Of a stretch of DNA of 64,000 nt, positions 48,978-58,363 are shown piece by piece; position 1 is the first letter of the stretch, and each line of letters opens with the position of its first letter. Below the pieces are notes generated by a model, which did not search any database, had not been told where the DNA came from, and saw only the letters and a list, made by a program, of their open reading frames with translations. The DNA comes from Lysinibacillus odysseyi 34hs-1 = NBRC 100172. Its GTDB lineage: Bacteria; Bacillota; Bacilli; Bacillales_A; Planococcaceae. The stretch is from contig NZ_BCVX01000013.1 in assembly GCF_001591965.1 (NCBI RefSeq), positions 100,254-164,253 on the forward strand, written 5' to 3'. Both the position numbers and the translations under genes were made by a program.

Positions 48978-50339
48978 TTAAAATGAATACCCAGGATTTG
49001 TCGAAATATTGCCTTGAGTTGAAACCAACCGTTCCTTCTCTGCTTTTTTATGCATAATGACTTCTTCCTGTACAGCGTCTTCAATACCGAAAATCTGCTG
49101 GAATAACTGCAGCTCTTCATTTGCTTTCGGCGAGTTTGCTAATTCCTTCGCCTGCAGAATCGGCTCTTTCAGCAACTGATTAATAATAGATTTCGTATGC
49201 TTATTTAAAATTTTCCGTTCACGCTCTGTTAAATTCGGCATCTTGTTTTCAATACTTGACATCGTTTCCTGCTGGATGCGGTTCGCTTTTTCACGCAGCG
49301 CCGTAATGACAGGAACTACACCTAATGTAGCAAACCACTCTTTAAACTGCACCAATTCGGTACCGATCATATCAGAAATTTGTGCAGCCGCTTTTTCACG
49401 CTCTGCCAAGTTCGCATTTACGATTCCCTGCAGGTCATCAATATCATATAAAAAGACATTCGGCAGCTCTCCGATTTTCGGGTCCAAGTCACGCGGTACC
49501 GCAATATCCACCATAAATAACGGTTCACCTTTGCGCATTCGGGATACATATTTCATCAATTCATAATCAATGACATAATCTGTCGCCCCAGTGGAACTGA
49601 TCAAGATATCCGCTTCTAATAAAGTACATTGCAGCTCGTCCATCGGCTTCGCGTTCCCCTCGAACTTCGTAGCCAAATCCTGTGCCTTTTCAAATGTGCG
49701 GTTAATGACCGTTACTTTTCCAACTCCATTGCCGTAAAGGTTTTGAATCGCAAGCTCTCCCATTTTACCGGCACCTAAAATCGCCACATGTTTACGCTGA
49801 AGGGAGCCAAAAATCTTCTTCGCAAGCTCAACGGCCGCATATGATACTGACACAGCATTTTCCCCGATTGCTGTCTCACTATGTGCACGCTTTGCAAAGG
49901 TTACAGCTTGTTTGAACAGCTGGTTATAAACTGTACCCGTTGTACCGATCTCCTGTCCTTGCAGGAAGCTTTTTTTAACTTGTCCTAAAATTTGCGTCTC
50001 ACCTAACACCATGGAGTCAATCCCAGCTGTCACACGGAATAAATGATGGATAGAGTCGTCATCTTCCTGGATGAAAAGATGGTCTTCAAACTTCTCGATC
50101 GGTATATTGAACCAGTTTGATAAAAATTGTTTGATATAGTAACGACCTGTATGTAACTGATCCACTACTGCATAGATTTCCGTACGGTTACATGTCGATA
50201 CAATTACGTTTTCTAATATACTTTTTTCTTTTTGCAGCGCTTCCATCGCGTTCGGTAAATCGCGTTCAATAAATGATAGTTTTTCCCGAATTTCGACAGG
50301 CGCTGTCTTATAATTCAAGCCTACGACTAATGTATGCAT
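48978..50339 (-). CDS. hemA: Glutamyl-tRNA reductase
   Basis: The committed step of C5 haem synthesis, reducing Glu-tRNA to glutamate-1-semialdehyde with NADPH. The 453-residue product has the catalytic cysteine in [12 protein letters not shown] (Cys50), the substrate motif [12 protein letters not shown] and the nucleotide-binding [12 protein letters not shown] near residue 190. The C-terminal dimerisation helix follows. It is the first hem gene, behind a sigma-A promoter with a PerR-like box. Confidence 0.98.
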   Translation of the reverse strand: MHTLVVGLNYKTAPVEIREKLSFIERDLPNAMEALQKEKSILENVIVSTCNRTEIYAVVDQLHTGRYYIKQFLSNWFNIPIEKFEDHLFIQEDDDSIHHLFRVTAGIDSMVLGETQILGQVKKSFLQGQEIGTTGTVYNQLFKQAVTFAKRAHSETAIGENAVSVSYAAVELAKKIFGSLQRKHVAILGAGKMGELAIQNLYGNGVGKVTVINRTFEKAQDLATKFEGNAKPMDELQCTLLEADILISSTGATDYVIDYELMKYVSRMRKGEPLFMVDIAVPRDLDPKIGELPNVFLYDIDDLQGIVNANLAEREKAAAQISDMIGTELVQFKEWFATLGVVPVITALREKANRIQQETMSSIENKMPNLTERERKILNKHTKSIINQLLKEPILQAKELANSPKANEELQLFQQIFGIEDAVQEEVIMHKKAEKERLVSTQGNISTNPGYSF

Positions 50340-50444
50340 GAACCTTACACCTCACACGTTCTAATTCACAATACTCATTGTAACATAAAGAAATCATAAT
50401 TCACGCTAAAATTTGTGAACATGATATGAAACGACATTCTTACA

Positions 50445-50459
50445 TTAGAATTATTCTAA
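50445..50459. promoter_or_regulatory. PerR-like operator upstream of hemA
   Basis: TTAGAATAATTCTAA (minus strand) is a perfect 7-1-7 inverted repeat. It matches the PerR consensus TTATAATNATTATAA at all but two symmetric positions. It starts 5 nt downstream of the -10 box, covering the start point. PerR control of hemAXCDBL is known in B. subtilis; PerR itself is not in the window. Confidence 0.75.
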
Positions 50460-50463
50460 AGTA

Positions 50464-50492
50464 AGTGTAACAAAAATTATGTTCTGTTTCAA
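50464..50492 (-). promoter_or_regulatory. Sigma-A promoter of the hem operon
   Basis: TTGAAA (50487-50492), a 17-nt spacer and TACACT (50464-50469) on the minus strand. The start point would lie in the PerR-like box. The remaining 200 bp up to the terminator at 50694 are AT-rich and show nothing recognisable. Confidence 0.75.
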
Positions 50493-50693
50493 TGAATGTT
50501 TACTTTTTCTATCAACTATAAACATGAAAGTGAACAAAAATGAACATTTACTTGTTACAGGCGAGCAATAGCGGGCGCAAAACAAGCAGCAAACGACTCA
50601 TAGATCTTCAATTCTTTTGTGAGTAATGTGAACTCTTTATCCCCAGAAATATTCCTTTATGAAATCGTCCATTTAGTATTCCCTAAACTATAG

Positions 50694-50723
50694 AAAAAAC
50701 CCCGGCAGCTATGCTGCTGCCGG
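50694..50723 (-). terminator. Intrinsic terminator after the surface-protein cluster
   Basis: CCGGCAGC/GCTGCCGG stem with a six-base loop, followed by six U residues on the minus strand, 11 bp past the vWA gene stop. Confidence 0.9.
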
Positions 50724-50733
50724 AGCTGATTAT

Positions 50734-53661
50734 TTATTGAATATCTATTTTTTTAGTGGCTAGCAATTTACCAGCTTTATCGTAGGCAAAGAATTCTACT
50801 TCTTCATATATACTGAAGTTATGAATTTTACGGATATCATGCTCCAGTTCAAAACGGTTCAAGCCAATATATTGCAGATCCAGTTCAATCTCCCCGCGGA
50901 CAGAATAGAATTTCACTTTTACCTTTTCAACATTGCCACAGTTCGCCTCGGCTTCGATGAAAAGATATGTGCGCCCAATCGTTACATCTGCCTGCTGGAA
51001 CGAGTCAAAGCTAGGAGGACATGCCTCTACTAGATTAATACACATCGCCTTCATAAGAGATTCATAGATAGCCGTAATATTATTGATATTCGGTAAATGG
51101 AAATGCTGTCCATCTGTCTGTACAGCAATATTTTTCAGTACTGTCTGGTTTGCATCAGAGCCCACCGATACAGTGAATACCTTTAGATTATTCTGCTTAG
51201 CATAAGTAATAATATCTTTTGCTTCATTACTATTAGCCTTGCCATCTGATACAAGGATAATGGCTCCAGGAATAGAACCGATATTTTGCTGTTCTTTTAA
51301 ATGCGCCTTTGCAGCTTCAACTCCTGAAGATATTTTCGTTCCGCCTTTTCGGTATTGTGACTCATACAGCTCCTCCAGCTTCGAAACCTTTTCCCCCGTG
51401 CCTTTCGAAATGAATCGTCCCTTACTGTTGAATCCTGTTGCAACAGTTGGGTCAATATTCAGCGTTTTCATAAGTTCACGTGTTTTTTTATCAATAAGGT
51501 TATTCGGGTCCGCTTTTTTCATGGAGCCTGATTCATCCACTACAAATGCCACTTTTTGAATTCGGTTACACGATTCCAGGGTATTAAGCGGTGGATGAGC
51601 AATAATTTCTTTTTTAACGATTTTTCCTTCCAGTCCCTTCAACAGCTCTTTATAGCGGGAATCTGTCTCCGGACTGAATGTTACCTTCGCTTCTGTTTTG
51701 CCGTAATGTGCTCCATCAAAATATGCGATGGCCCGGCCGCTGTCTGCACTGCCTGTCCCTTGGGTACGGTTAAACGGTACTGTTTTCCTTTGACCATTAT
51801 ATTCGATTGTCACTTGTCCATTATAATTCGTAATGACCTGTCCACCTGGTGCTACTAATGTCACGACAACCTTCGTATAGCTTGGCATATCGCCTGGACG
51901 GCTCGCTGCATCTTCAGCAGCTTTTGTTTGGTCCGCCAGCTTTGCTAATGCATCGATCCCATTGATAACGCTTCGTAAATCCTTGAAGCTTGAGTTACGG
52001 ATATCTGCTTCTGTAATACGCTGAGCGATTGCCTGAGCAGACTTTACGCTTTTATAATCAGCCATCGAAAACTCGGAAATTTTGTCCGGAAGTAATCTGA
52101 ACAGATAAAGCAGGACAGCATATTCCTGCGGCTCATTACTGCCAAATTCTTTAATGATACTGCCTGGAATATAGCTGAACGGAATGTTGTAGGCTGCATT
52201 CCCATTAGCATCTACGTAATAATCAAGCTGAATCGTTGACGTATTCTCCAATAGATCCGCTACGATCCGTTCAAACATTTGCTCTGAAATTTCACGCTGA
52301 GCCAGCGTTAGCGTAGCATACCGGTACTGCGGCGTAATATTAACCGACTGCACGGTTAATGTTCCTGCATCGACATTTATGTCTGATACTGTAATAGGAC
52401 CCTGCTTCATAACTTCTGCCGGGTAAGCGGGAGCTGAAGGCGTCTGCCCTCCACCATCTTCGCCTGCATAAGTTTGTCCGTCATATACTTCATAAGAAAC
52501 ACGAAGCTCAGGCTCTACTTTATATTCAACAGGTATTTTAATCTGACTATTTTTATAGGAAGCAAAATTCTTTCCAATAGAAGAATCAGCCATTTCCAAA
52601 ATAATATTATCTTTCATACTTTTAGTCATGCGCGGTGCACGGTAGAAGAACGTCAACTCTCCCCCATCAGATTCTACAACAGCTGTAGAAACCCCATTCG
52701 GTGAAGTAACGGCTGTCGGTGCCTCCAGAATTTCTTTAGGATTATACTTCAGCTTTGCTTTTTCTGCCGCTCCCAGTTTATTGGCGGATGGGTTGAAGTT
52801 TATACTTTTAAAATACTCCGAGTACACTTTGAATGTCAGCGACTGATCATAAGGAATCGTATTTCCATTGCTGTCCTTCAGTTTTACCGTCACCATTGTG
52901 ACATCATGGCCATTTGCGTTCAGCGTTTTATTTTCGACCTCTACGCTTTGTACTGCTTTCATCGCATTTGGGGTATTTGGAGAAACATCGCTAGTGTTCT
53001 GGCCGGGTTTTTCGAGTTCAACAGACGTTCCCTCAGAGGAAACAAAGTTTAACGGAAGGGTAACTTTCCCGTCATCCTTCCCTGTTGCTGCTGCGCGGAG
53101 CCCCTCTACCGCAAACTTACCTTTTTTTGCAGTCCGGTATAGAAATACCGCAAGATCCCCACGGCTGATATTTTTCTCTGGTGAATAGCCTTCATATGTC
53201 TTCTTGCCTGATGATCCTGTTGTGATTTCCTGGGTATATAAATATTGAACAGCGTGTACTTTTGACAAATCCAAACCACGCATTGCCGCATAGATTACGG
53301 CAAAATCTACACGTGTAGCCAAACGACTACGTTTTGTTTTATTTGCGGCACCTGCTAATGGGATGTTCAAATCGCTATAGTATAAGTATGCCATATCACT
53401 TGTTAAAGAATGTTGATAATTGGCATCCATTTTTGCAAACGCCAACAGCATCTCCGATTCGGATACATTTCCATTCAAATCAAACTTCTTTCCTGTGTAT
53501 AGCGACATCAATCCATTTTCAACCGCCCAATTTACGGCTTGGTATTTGGCATTGGATGTCGGCACATCCGAAATGGCAGCGGCTTCGACTTTCGTCATAT
53601 AAGGCAGCCATGCGGACAGGAGAAGGATGAAGCTGAAAAACAGTACAATTGTTTTCTTCAT
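50734..53661 (-). CDS. Secreted surface protein with N-terminal SLH-like modules and a C-terminal von Willebrand A domain
   Basis: 975 residues. A signal peptide (VLFFSFILLLSAWLPYM, cleavage near VEA at 28) is followed by divergent SLH modules (about 30-190; AVNWAVENGLMSLYTG, ISRGDLAVFLYRTA). A long beta-rich region with Ig-like strands (about 230-700) follows. The C-terminal vWA domain starts near 700 with a complete MIDAS: DESGSM (709-714), GGT (775) and VSDGKAN (Asp 806). Such domains bind ligands through Mg2+. It is the last gene of a three-gene cluster, 15 bp after an SLH protein gene. The cluster is absent from the B. subtilis hemA-engB interval. Ligand and function are unknown. Confidence 0.85.
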   Translation of the reverse strand: MKKTIVLFFSFILLLSAWLPYMTKVEAAAISDVPTSNAKYQAVNWAVENGLMSLYTGKKFDLNGNVSESEMLLAFAKMDANYQHSLTSDMAYLYYSDLNIPLAGAANKTKRSRLATRVDFAVIYAAMRGLDLSKVHAVQYLYTQEITTGSSGKKTYEGYSPEKNISRGDLAVFLYRTAKKGKFAVEGLRAAATGKDDGKVTLPLNFVSSEGTSVELEKPGQNTSDVSPNTPNAMKAVQSVEVENKTLNANGHDVTMVTVKLKDSNGNTIPYDQSLTFKVYSEYFKSINFNPSANKLGAAEKAKLKYNPKEILEAPTAVTSPNGVSTAVVESDGGELTFFYRAPRMTKSMKDNIILEMADSSIGKNFASYKNSQIKIPVEYKVEPELRVSYEVYDGQTYAGEDGGGQTPSAPAYPAEVMKQGPITVSDINVDAGTLTVQSVNITPQYRYATLTLAQREISEQMFERIVADLLENTSTIQLDYYVDANGNAAYNIPFSYIPGSIIKEFGSNEPQEYAVLLYLFRLLPDKISEFSMADYKSVKSAQAIAQRITEADIRNSSFKDLRSVINGIDALAKLADQTKAAEDAASRPGDMPSYTKVVVTLVAPGGQVITNYNGQVTIEYNGQRKTVPFNRTQGTGSADSGRAIAYFDGAHYGKTEAKVTFSPETDSRYKELLKGLEGKIVKKEIIAHPPLNTLESCNRIQKVAFVVDESGSMKKADPNNLIDKKTRELMKTLNIDPTVATGFNSKGRFISKGTGEKVSKLEELYESQYRKGGTKISSGVEAAKAHLKEQQNIGSIPGAIILVSDGKANSNEAKDIITYAKQNNLKVFTVSVGSDANQTVLKNIAVQTDGQHFHLPNINNITAIYESLMKAMCINLVEACPPSFDSFQQADVTIGRTYLFIEAEANCGNVEKVKVKFYSVRGEIELDLQYIGLNRFELEHDIRKIHNFSIYEEVEFFAYDKAGKLLATKKIDIQ

Positions 53662-53676
53662 TGCCAGTCCCCTCTC

Positions 53677-55110
53677 TTAGTATTCAAAGAATAAAATATC
53701 ATCTCGATAGTTTTGTTTTAAATCATTTTCCAAGTATAGCAAGAAGCGCTCTAAAATAGCTGCCGCCTGGGCGCGCGTCAATATGCCGCTAGGGTTGAAA
53801 TTCCCTTGAGAACCGCTCATTAGACCCAGCTGTGTCACTACATAAACGCCATCCCGCGCATAGTCCAAAATCTTTGCATCGTCCTTATAAGGTGTTTTAA
53901 AGCCTGGGTCCGGTGCTTTTCCTTCAAGACCGAGAGCACGTACCAAAATAGCCGCTGCCTGCTGACGTGTCAAGTTTCCTTCCGGATTAAACGTTTGGGG
54001 ATTTACTCCTGTAATAACACCCTTATTATAAGTTGCTACTAAATAAGGATAGTTTGGTCTTGTTCTCTTTACATCCTTGAAAATCGAAGGTGTGGACATT
54101 GTTTTCTTTTTAGAGCTGCCGACTTCTACCCGAAGGTCAATTGCTTTCCCAATGGCAACTGCAAAATCATAGCGCCCCATTGGTGTATTTGGAGAGAAGA
54201 AGTTCGACTGATCATCAAAAATTCCAAGTGAATAAAGCTTGTCTATATGCGATTTCGCCCAATGGCTTGATAAATCACGGAACTTCGGCACGATAAGGCG
54301 CTCCACTTTCGGCATATATTCTGCTGTAAAATCAATTGTACCAGTTCCTTCTTTCGGCAAGTCATATTGATATTCTGAAATAGTATCCGCCTCACTGTTT
54401 ACGGAATAGCCACCGTCAAAGCTGCCTAATGAGCCCATGTTCTCCTCATAATTGAGCGTACGGGATTTAGAGTGGGATGAACGGCTTGTCACTGTTCCAA
54501 CTGTGCCGTCCGGATAATCAAATTCATACTCCATAATCTGTGTTTCCGTAGCCCCCCAGAAGTTTTCGTAGCTTGCATTTTTCCCTGTTCCATTGACAAC
54601 AACAGTCTGAGTTTGGCCATTTTTATATTTAATGAGATATGTTTTACGCATCACTGTATTGCCGGATGTATAGTCAGATGCAGGCCGCTTATCAGTAATA
54701 TAGCTTTTCGACATTTGGTAATCGGCCAGTTCGATTGTTGCATCTTGATAGCTGATTTTTTCACTATATTTCGTTACTTCTCCGGTAGCCGTCATTTGGC
54801 CAATCATATCGTAGTTATCGACTGTGTAAACGTAAGTAAAAGCTCTTGTTAACGAAGCGCCTTCCTTGCTTTTCATCTTGATGTTATACGTTTCAGTAAT
54901 TTTGTCACTTTTTTCCGTTACTTTTACTTTTACGTCTTTATTTGTAGCGGTAAATTGCATCGGTTTTCCTAAAATGAACATGTATTCTTCATATGTATAT
55001 TCATTATTAATACCACCCGTTAAATCTACAATCTCAGCTGATGACCGCTTCGGACTCCACAGCACTAAAAGAAGGGTACTGACCAATACTATAAATCTCA
55101 GCTTTTTCAT
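53677..55110 (-). CDS. Secreted protein with three C-terminal SLH domains
   Basis: 477 residues. A signal peptide (RFIVLVSTLLLVLWS, cleavage near SSA at 25) is followed by a unique beta-rich region (about 30-265, Ser/Thr/Tyr rich). Three SLH domains follow (about 272-330, 340-400, 405-460), with HWAKSHIDKLYSLGI, GVNPQTFNPEGNLTRQQAAA and FNPSGILTRAQAAAILERF. SLH domains attach proteins to pyruvylated secondary wall polymer, so this is probably wall-anchored. It sits between the secreted 562-residue protein and the vWA protein. The N-terminal region matches no family I recognise. Confidence 0.85.
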   Translation of the reverse strand: MKKLRFIVLVSTLLLVLWSPKRSSAEIVDLTGGINNEYTYEEYMFILGKPMQFTATNKDVKVKVTEKSDKITETYNIKMKSKEGASLTRAFTYVYTVDNYDMIGQMTATGEVTKYSEKISYQDATIELADYQMSKSYITDKRPASDYTSGNTVMRKTYLIKYKNGQTQTVVVNGTGKNASYENFWGATETQIMEYEFDYPDGTVGTVTSRSSHSKSRTLNYEENMGSLGSFDGGYSVNSEADTISEYQYDLPKEGTGTIDFTAEYMPKVERLIVPKFRDLSSHWAKSHIDKLYSLGIFDDQSNFFSPNTPMGRYDFAVAIGKAIDLRVEVGSSKKKTMSTPSIFKDVKRTRPNYPYLVATYNKGVITGVNPQTFNPEGNLTRQQAAAILVRALGLEGKAPDPGFKTPYKDDAKILDYARDGVYVVTQLGLMSGSQGNFNPSGILTRAQAAAILERFLLYLENDLKQNYRDDILFFEY

Positions 55111-55142
55111 CCTTTTTCCATGCCCCTCTCTTTATTGGCATA

Positions 55143-55171
55143 ATAGGTATGCAGCATTCCTGCATACCTAT
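55143..55171. other. 12-bp palindrome between the first two surface-cluster genes
   Basis: ATAGGTATGCAG/CTGCATACCTAT around CATTC. There is no U-run on either strand, so it looks like an mRNA-stability or attenuation hairpin rather than a terminator. Confidence 0.55.
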
Positions 55172-55177
55172 CTGCTA

Positions 55178-56866
55178 TTATTCATTTACTAAAATAATTT
55201 GCGCATCGAACATATCGTCAGTAAATATAACAATACGGTCATTTGGCTTTAATTGATCCATTGTAATTCGTTTACGATCTTTAATGATTAATACTTGAGA
55301 TAACTCCAGGCGGTTAAGGCGGCCTGTGTCAAGCCAAGCACCTTCATACCATTGGCTGACATCTTTCACTTCTAATTCTGCCGTCGCATCCACACCAATT
55401 GTTCCTTTATCAATTATTTTGATAGAGGCGATACGTCCTGCCATTGTCGTTGTCGGCTGCAGCTTGTCTCTGCCAACTAAATGGACTGCTTGGATATGAC
55501 CGTCCTTCACATAGAAGTACCCATACTTTCCTTCATGCACCTGTAAGCTTGAGGCAAGTGCTACACCAGTCGAACCGACACTTTGCGTGACGACTGTTGA
55601 ATTACTGAAGGATAATGTTTTAGCTTCCTCATCTTCATACAACCAAGCATGGGAGCCGCTGTCCATTTTTGTGTAATCATCCATTTCCAGCAGATATTTG
55701 TCTTGTTCGACTAATGACAATCTTCCAAAGTATAACTCGTGCATTGCTAGGTTTGGTGAAAGGAAACTATCGTTCGTCACGTTAACAATATGTGTTGTAT
55801 TATTTTTCGTAACTCCGTCTGTCAATACAAACGCTGTGCCCCATGCACTTAAAGTGTTCGGCTCTACCAAACGGCCATTACGTACTAAAATAGATCCGTT
55901 GTGGTAATACATCAACCCATAATTTTTTAAGCGGAAAAGTTGATTTGACGTATCTACCGTTGTAATTTGGTCATAGAATGTCCGCTCGTTGTTTTCCAGC
56001 ACAACGACCTTTTCTACCATTTCACGTCCAAATTGCTTTGTCGTTACATAATAGACATCACTGTTACGGTAATTCTGCAATTGATTTTTATTTATTTTTT
56101 TATTTCCTGCATAGATTGTGGTGTTATTGCCAAAAGAAAATGTTGATAAATCATTAGTAGGACGCGTCCCGAATGCCCAATCCTCAAACGGATGTGCATT
56201 CGTTACAATAAAACGATTATTCCGGACATTTACCGTTTGCAGCTGTCCTTTGTACAGATGATGAACAAGTGTCCCTGTCTGTATAATTTCTATCTCCGCC
56301 ACAACGGATGAAGCGGCAGAGGACATTTTCAGCTTGACCCGGTCTCCTTCATACATCGTGCTAATATCTACATGTGATTTGCCTTTTACATAGGCAGTGT
56401 CGCTATTTATGTAATATTGTTTTTCTAATCCGCTATCAAGCTTTACCTGCACAAACATACCGTTCGGGTCGATTTTCGTTACAATACCTGTCTGTTGTTT
56501 GCTTTTTTCTACAATGGCACCTTCTTCAACGGCCGACTTACCATCTAAGCGTGTAACATTGCGCAGATTAACTGTTGCTTCAATCTCCATGCCCTTTTTA
56601 AATCCGTTGCTATTCGTCTTTGTACCGTTGATATAGTAATATGTACTTTCCGTAAGATTTAGCGTAGTCGTTCGGCCGGCTGAGTTTTTAATCGTCAACT
56701 TCGGGTTCTTACGCTGAACTGTTCCATCTTTTAACGTTGTCTCCGTATATGTAATACTTTCAAAAGTTCCTTTATATACTGTCGCTGCCTGTGAAGATGC
56801 ACCGAACGGAATGAAAGATAATAATAGAACGAGTGAAAGAATCACAATACCAAATCTTTTCTTCAA
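55178..56866 (-). CDS. Secreted protein of unknown function, first gene of the surface cluster
   Basis: 562 residues with a signal peptide (IVILSLVLLLSFIPFGA, cleavage near SQA at 27). The mature protein appears entirely beta-rich, with recurring short modules in which a hydrophobic strand precedes a G-x-x-V/I-x-x segment (KGMEIEATV, EGDRVKLKM, PNDRIVIF). This resembles repeated OB- or beta-barrel-like units. There is no SLH domain, sortase motif or transmembrane anchor, so it may associate with the SLH partners downstream. The start is TTG with AAAGGAGG 9 nt upstream. No family recognised. Confidence 0.8.
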   Translation of the reverse strand: MKKRFGIVILSLVLLLSFIPFGASSQAATVYKGTFESITYTETTLKDGTVQRKNPKLTIKNSAGRTTTLNLTESTYYYINGTKTNSNGFKKGMEIEATVNLRNVTRLDGKSAVEEGAIVEKSKQQTGIVTKIDPNGMFVQVKLDSGLEKQYYINSDTAYVKGKSHVDISTMYEGDRVKLKMSSAASSVVAEIEIIQTGTLVHHLYKGQLQTVNVRNNRFIVTNAHPFEDWAFGTRPTNDLSTFSFGNNTTIYAGNKKINKNQLQNYRNSDVYYVTTKQFGREMVEKVVVLENNERTFYDQITTVDTSNQLFRLKNYGLMYYHNGSILVRNGRLVEPNTLSAWGTAFVLTDGVTKNNTTHIVNVTNDSFLSPNLAMHELYFGRLSLVEQDKYLLEMDDYTKMDSGSHAWLYEDEEAKTLSFSNSTVVTQSVGSTGVALASSLQVHEGKYGYFYVKDGHIQAVHLVGRDKLQPTTTMAGRIASIKIIDKGTIGVDATAELEVKDVSQWYEGAWLDTGRLNRLELSQVLIIKDRKRITMDQLKPNDRIVIFTDDMFDAQIILVNE

Positions 56867-57003
56867 TTTCCTGTTCCTCCTTTACTAGTCTCAGTTGCCC
56901 CGTAGAGTATATACTCTGTTGCTTTGTACTATCGCCTGAAGAAGCGTCAGCTTTTTTAAACTTCTCATGACTAGAGTGACGGCCCACCCATTTTTCTGCT
57001 TAT
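56867..57003 (-). other. 137-nt leader between the YjfB-like gene and the surface cluster
   Basis: It contains CTAGTC/GACTAG arms spanning about 80 nt, an internal AGAGTAT/ATACTCT hairpin, and a CTGA...TCAG stem. An AAAA-16-GCGATAGT arrangement vaguely resembles a sigma-D promoter. I could not match it to a known riboswitch. Confidence 0.35.
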
Positions 57004-57186
57004 TTAGATAGATATATCAATTTTCTGACCTAGATCCGGATGTGGTGCGTCCATTGATTCCATCATTTCGGTCACTTGCTGTATCTGCATTTGCTGTGTC
57101 TCCATTACTTTTCCAGCTACCGCTAATGATACATTTTGCATTAGCTGTGCCTGGCTCATTGTAATAGATAATGCGGCAATATCCAT
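57004..57186 (-). CDS. YjfB-family small protein (putative motility-associated)
   Basis: 60 residues, MDIAALSITMSQAQLMQNVSLAVAGKVMETQ in pieces, ending DLGQKIDISI. It has the amphipathic helical pattern and DLGxxIDI(S) end of the YjfB motility family. AGGAGG lies 7 nt before the ATG. A GCCGATAA element upstream matches the sigma-D -10 consensus. The molecular function of the family is not known. Confidence 0.8.
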   Translation of the reverse strand: MDIAALSITMSQAQLMQNVSLAVAGKVMETQQMQIQQVTEMMESMDAPHPDLGQKIDISI

Positions 57187-57206
57187 AGTAGCACCTCCTC
57201 TTATAT

Positions 57207-57214
57207 TTATCGGC
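57207..57214 (-). promoter_or_regulatory. Candidate sigma-D -10 element of the YjfB-like gene
   Basis: GCCGATAA on the minus strand is an exact sigma-D -10 consensus, 20 bp upstream of the start codon. The -35 (TAAA expected) is weak; TTGA lies at 15 nt and TAAA only at 22 nt. The transcript would have a very short leader with the ribosome-binding site. Confidence 0.45.
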
Positions 57215-57670
57215 GGTATGTTCTAGACCTCAAGCATTTATTTACATTTCTTCACGAAATGATGTCCTTCCTAGGCATGAGGTAGATCATCTATTATTAC
57301 GGGCGGAAACAAACGACTCATCGTATGTTTGTAACAAACTTCTTGCTGTAAACACTCAGGCTGCATTTGTGTCTTAAAAAATTTTCTTCAGAGATGATTG
57401 AAGCCTTATTTTCTATGAAAACGCTGTTCCCGTTCTGGCCGACGCGTTTCGCGGCCTCCACTACGAACAACTTATATCTATCTTTATCTAATTTTGTCAC
57501 TAAACAAAAAGAGCATTCATTGTTGAAATAAAAGGATCCTACTACTAAATTTCAAGCAAAAGAATTGCTCATATGTGTAAAGATGGTAACATGAATTAAT
57601 TAATTGAACTGCTGAATGTAGAAATGAACTGACAAGAAAAGAATTCCCTTTTTGTGGCATAAAAACATTC
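57215..57670. other. Gap without a confident gene, with inverted repeats and a possible decayed element
   Basis: Imperfect inverted arms GAGCATTC...TTGAAAT and ATTTCAAGC...GAATTGCTC flank GGATCC at about 57508-57570. A 60-codon minus-strand frame (57318-57500, GTG start, no convincing ribosome-binding site) contains VVEAAKRVGQNGNSVF and a patch visibly more GC-rich than its surroundings. It may be the remnant of an insertion, but no transposase motif was recognised. Confidence 0.3.
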
Positions 57671-57703
57671 AAAGGGTGAGTTGTCTTTGACAACTCACCC
57701 TTT
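57671..57703. terminator. Strong hairpin upstream of engB
   Basis: AAAGGGTGAGTTGTC pairs perfectly with GACAACTCACCCTTT around a three-base loop. The tails are only moderately U-rich (minus strand GAAUGUUUUUAU), so it may act as a bidirectional terminator. It lies just beyond the engB stop. Confidence 0.65.
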
Positions 57704-57778
57704 GATAAGAGGTAGGGCATAGTTATGTACTACCCTCTTTCATTTATAATTTCTCTTGTATATCCTGTATGTTCCGTA

Positions 57779-58360
57779 TTACATACGGCTTTCGATTTCC
57801 GCCCATGCCTGTTCATATCCAATCCCTTTTTCAGAAGAGAATACAATTAGCGGATCTTCCTTATCCATCTGCAATGTTTCTTTTACAACTTTCTTGTGCT
57901 TGTCCCATTTCCCTTTCGGAATCTTATCGCATTTTGTGGCAATAACGATACATGGGATATTGTAATGCTTCAAGAAATCGTACATCATGCAGTCATCATT
58001 CGTAGGTGAATGGCGCAAGTCCACAATCAGTACAACGGCCTTCAATAAATCACGGCCTGTAAAATATTTTTCAATCATCTTACCCCAAGCTGCTCGCTCA
58101 GTTTTCGATACTTTTGCATAACCATAACCAGGTACATCCACGAAAAACAGTTGCTCTTCGATTTTATAGAAGTTCAGTGTTTGCGTTTTTCCCGGTTTTG
58201 AAGATATACGCGCCAATGCCTTACGCCCTATCATACGGTTAATGAATGAAGATTTCCCGACGTTAGAGCGCCCAGCAAGCGCAAATTCAGGAAGTCCATC
58301 TTCAGGATACTGCTCTGGTCTAACGGCACTAATGACCATTTCGACGTTATGGACTTTCAT
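57779..58360 (-). CDS. engB: Ribosome biogenesis GTPase YsxC/EngB
   Basis: An essential GTPase for 50S assembly. The 193-residue product has G1 GRSNVGKSS (about 30-38), G3 [11 protein letters not shown] and G4 [12 protein letters not shown]. It starts 3 bp after lonA ends and is translationally close to it, as in the B. subtilis lonA-ysxC pair. Confidence 0.97.
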   Translation of the reverse strand: MKVHNVEMVISAVRPEQYPEDGLPEFALAGRSNVGKSSFINRMIGRKALARISSKPGKTQTLNFYKIEEQLFFVDVPGYGYAKVSKTERAAWGKMIEKYFTGRDLLKAVVLIVDLRHSPTNDDCMMYDFLKHYNIPCIVIATKCDKIPKGKWDKHKKVVKETLQMDKEDPLIVFSSEKGIGYEQAWAEIESRM

Positions 58361-58363
58361 TTT

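Noticed and set aside
55143..55171. Palindrome considered as an intrinsic terminator
   Set aside because: No U-run follows the stem on either strand.
56867..57003. Leader considered as a cyclic di-GMP or cyclic di-AMP riboswitch
   Set aside because: The conserved core sequences of those classes, as I remember them, are not present.
57517..57720. 67-codon minus-strand frame MPYLLSKGEL...
   Set aside because: It starts within the strong hairpin near 57.69 kb and runs into the inverted-repeat region; no ribosome-binding site.
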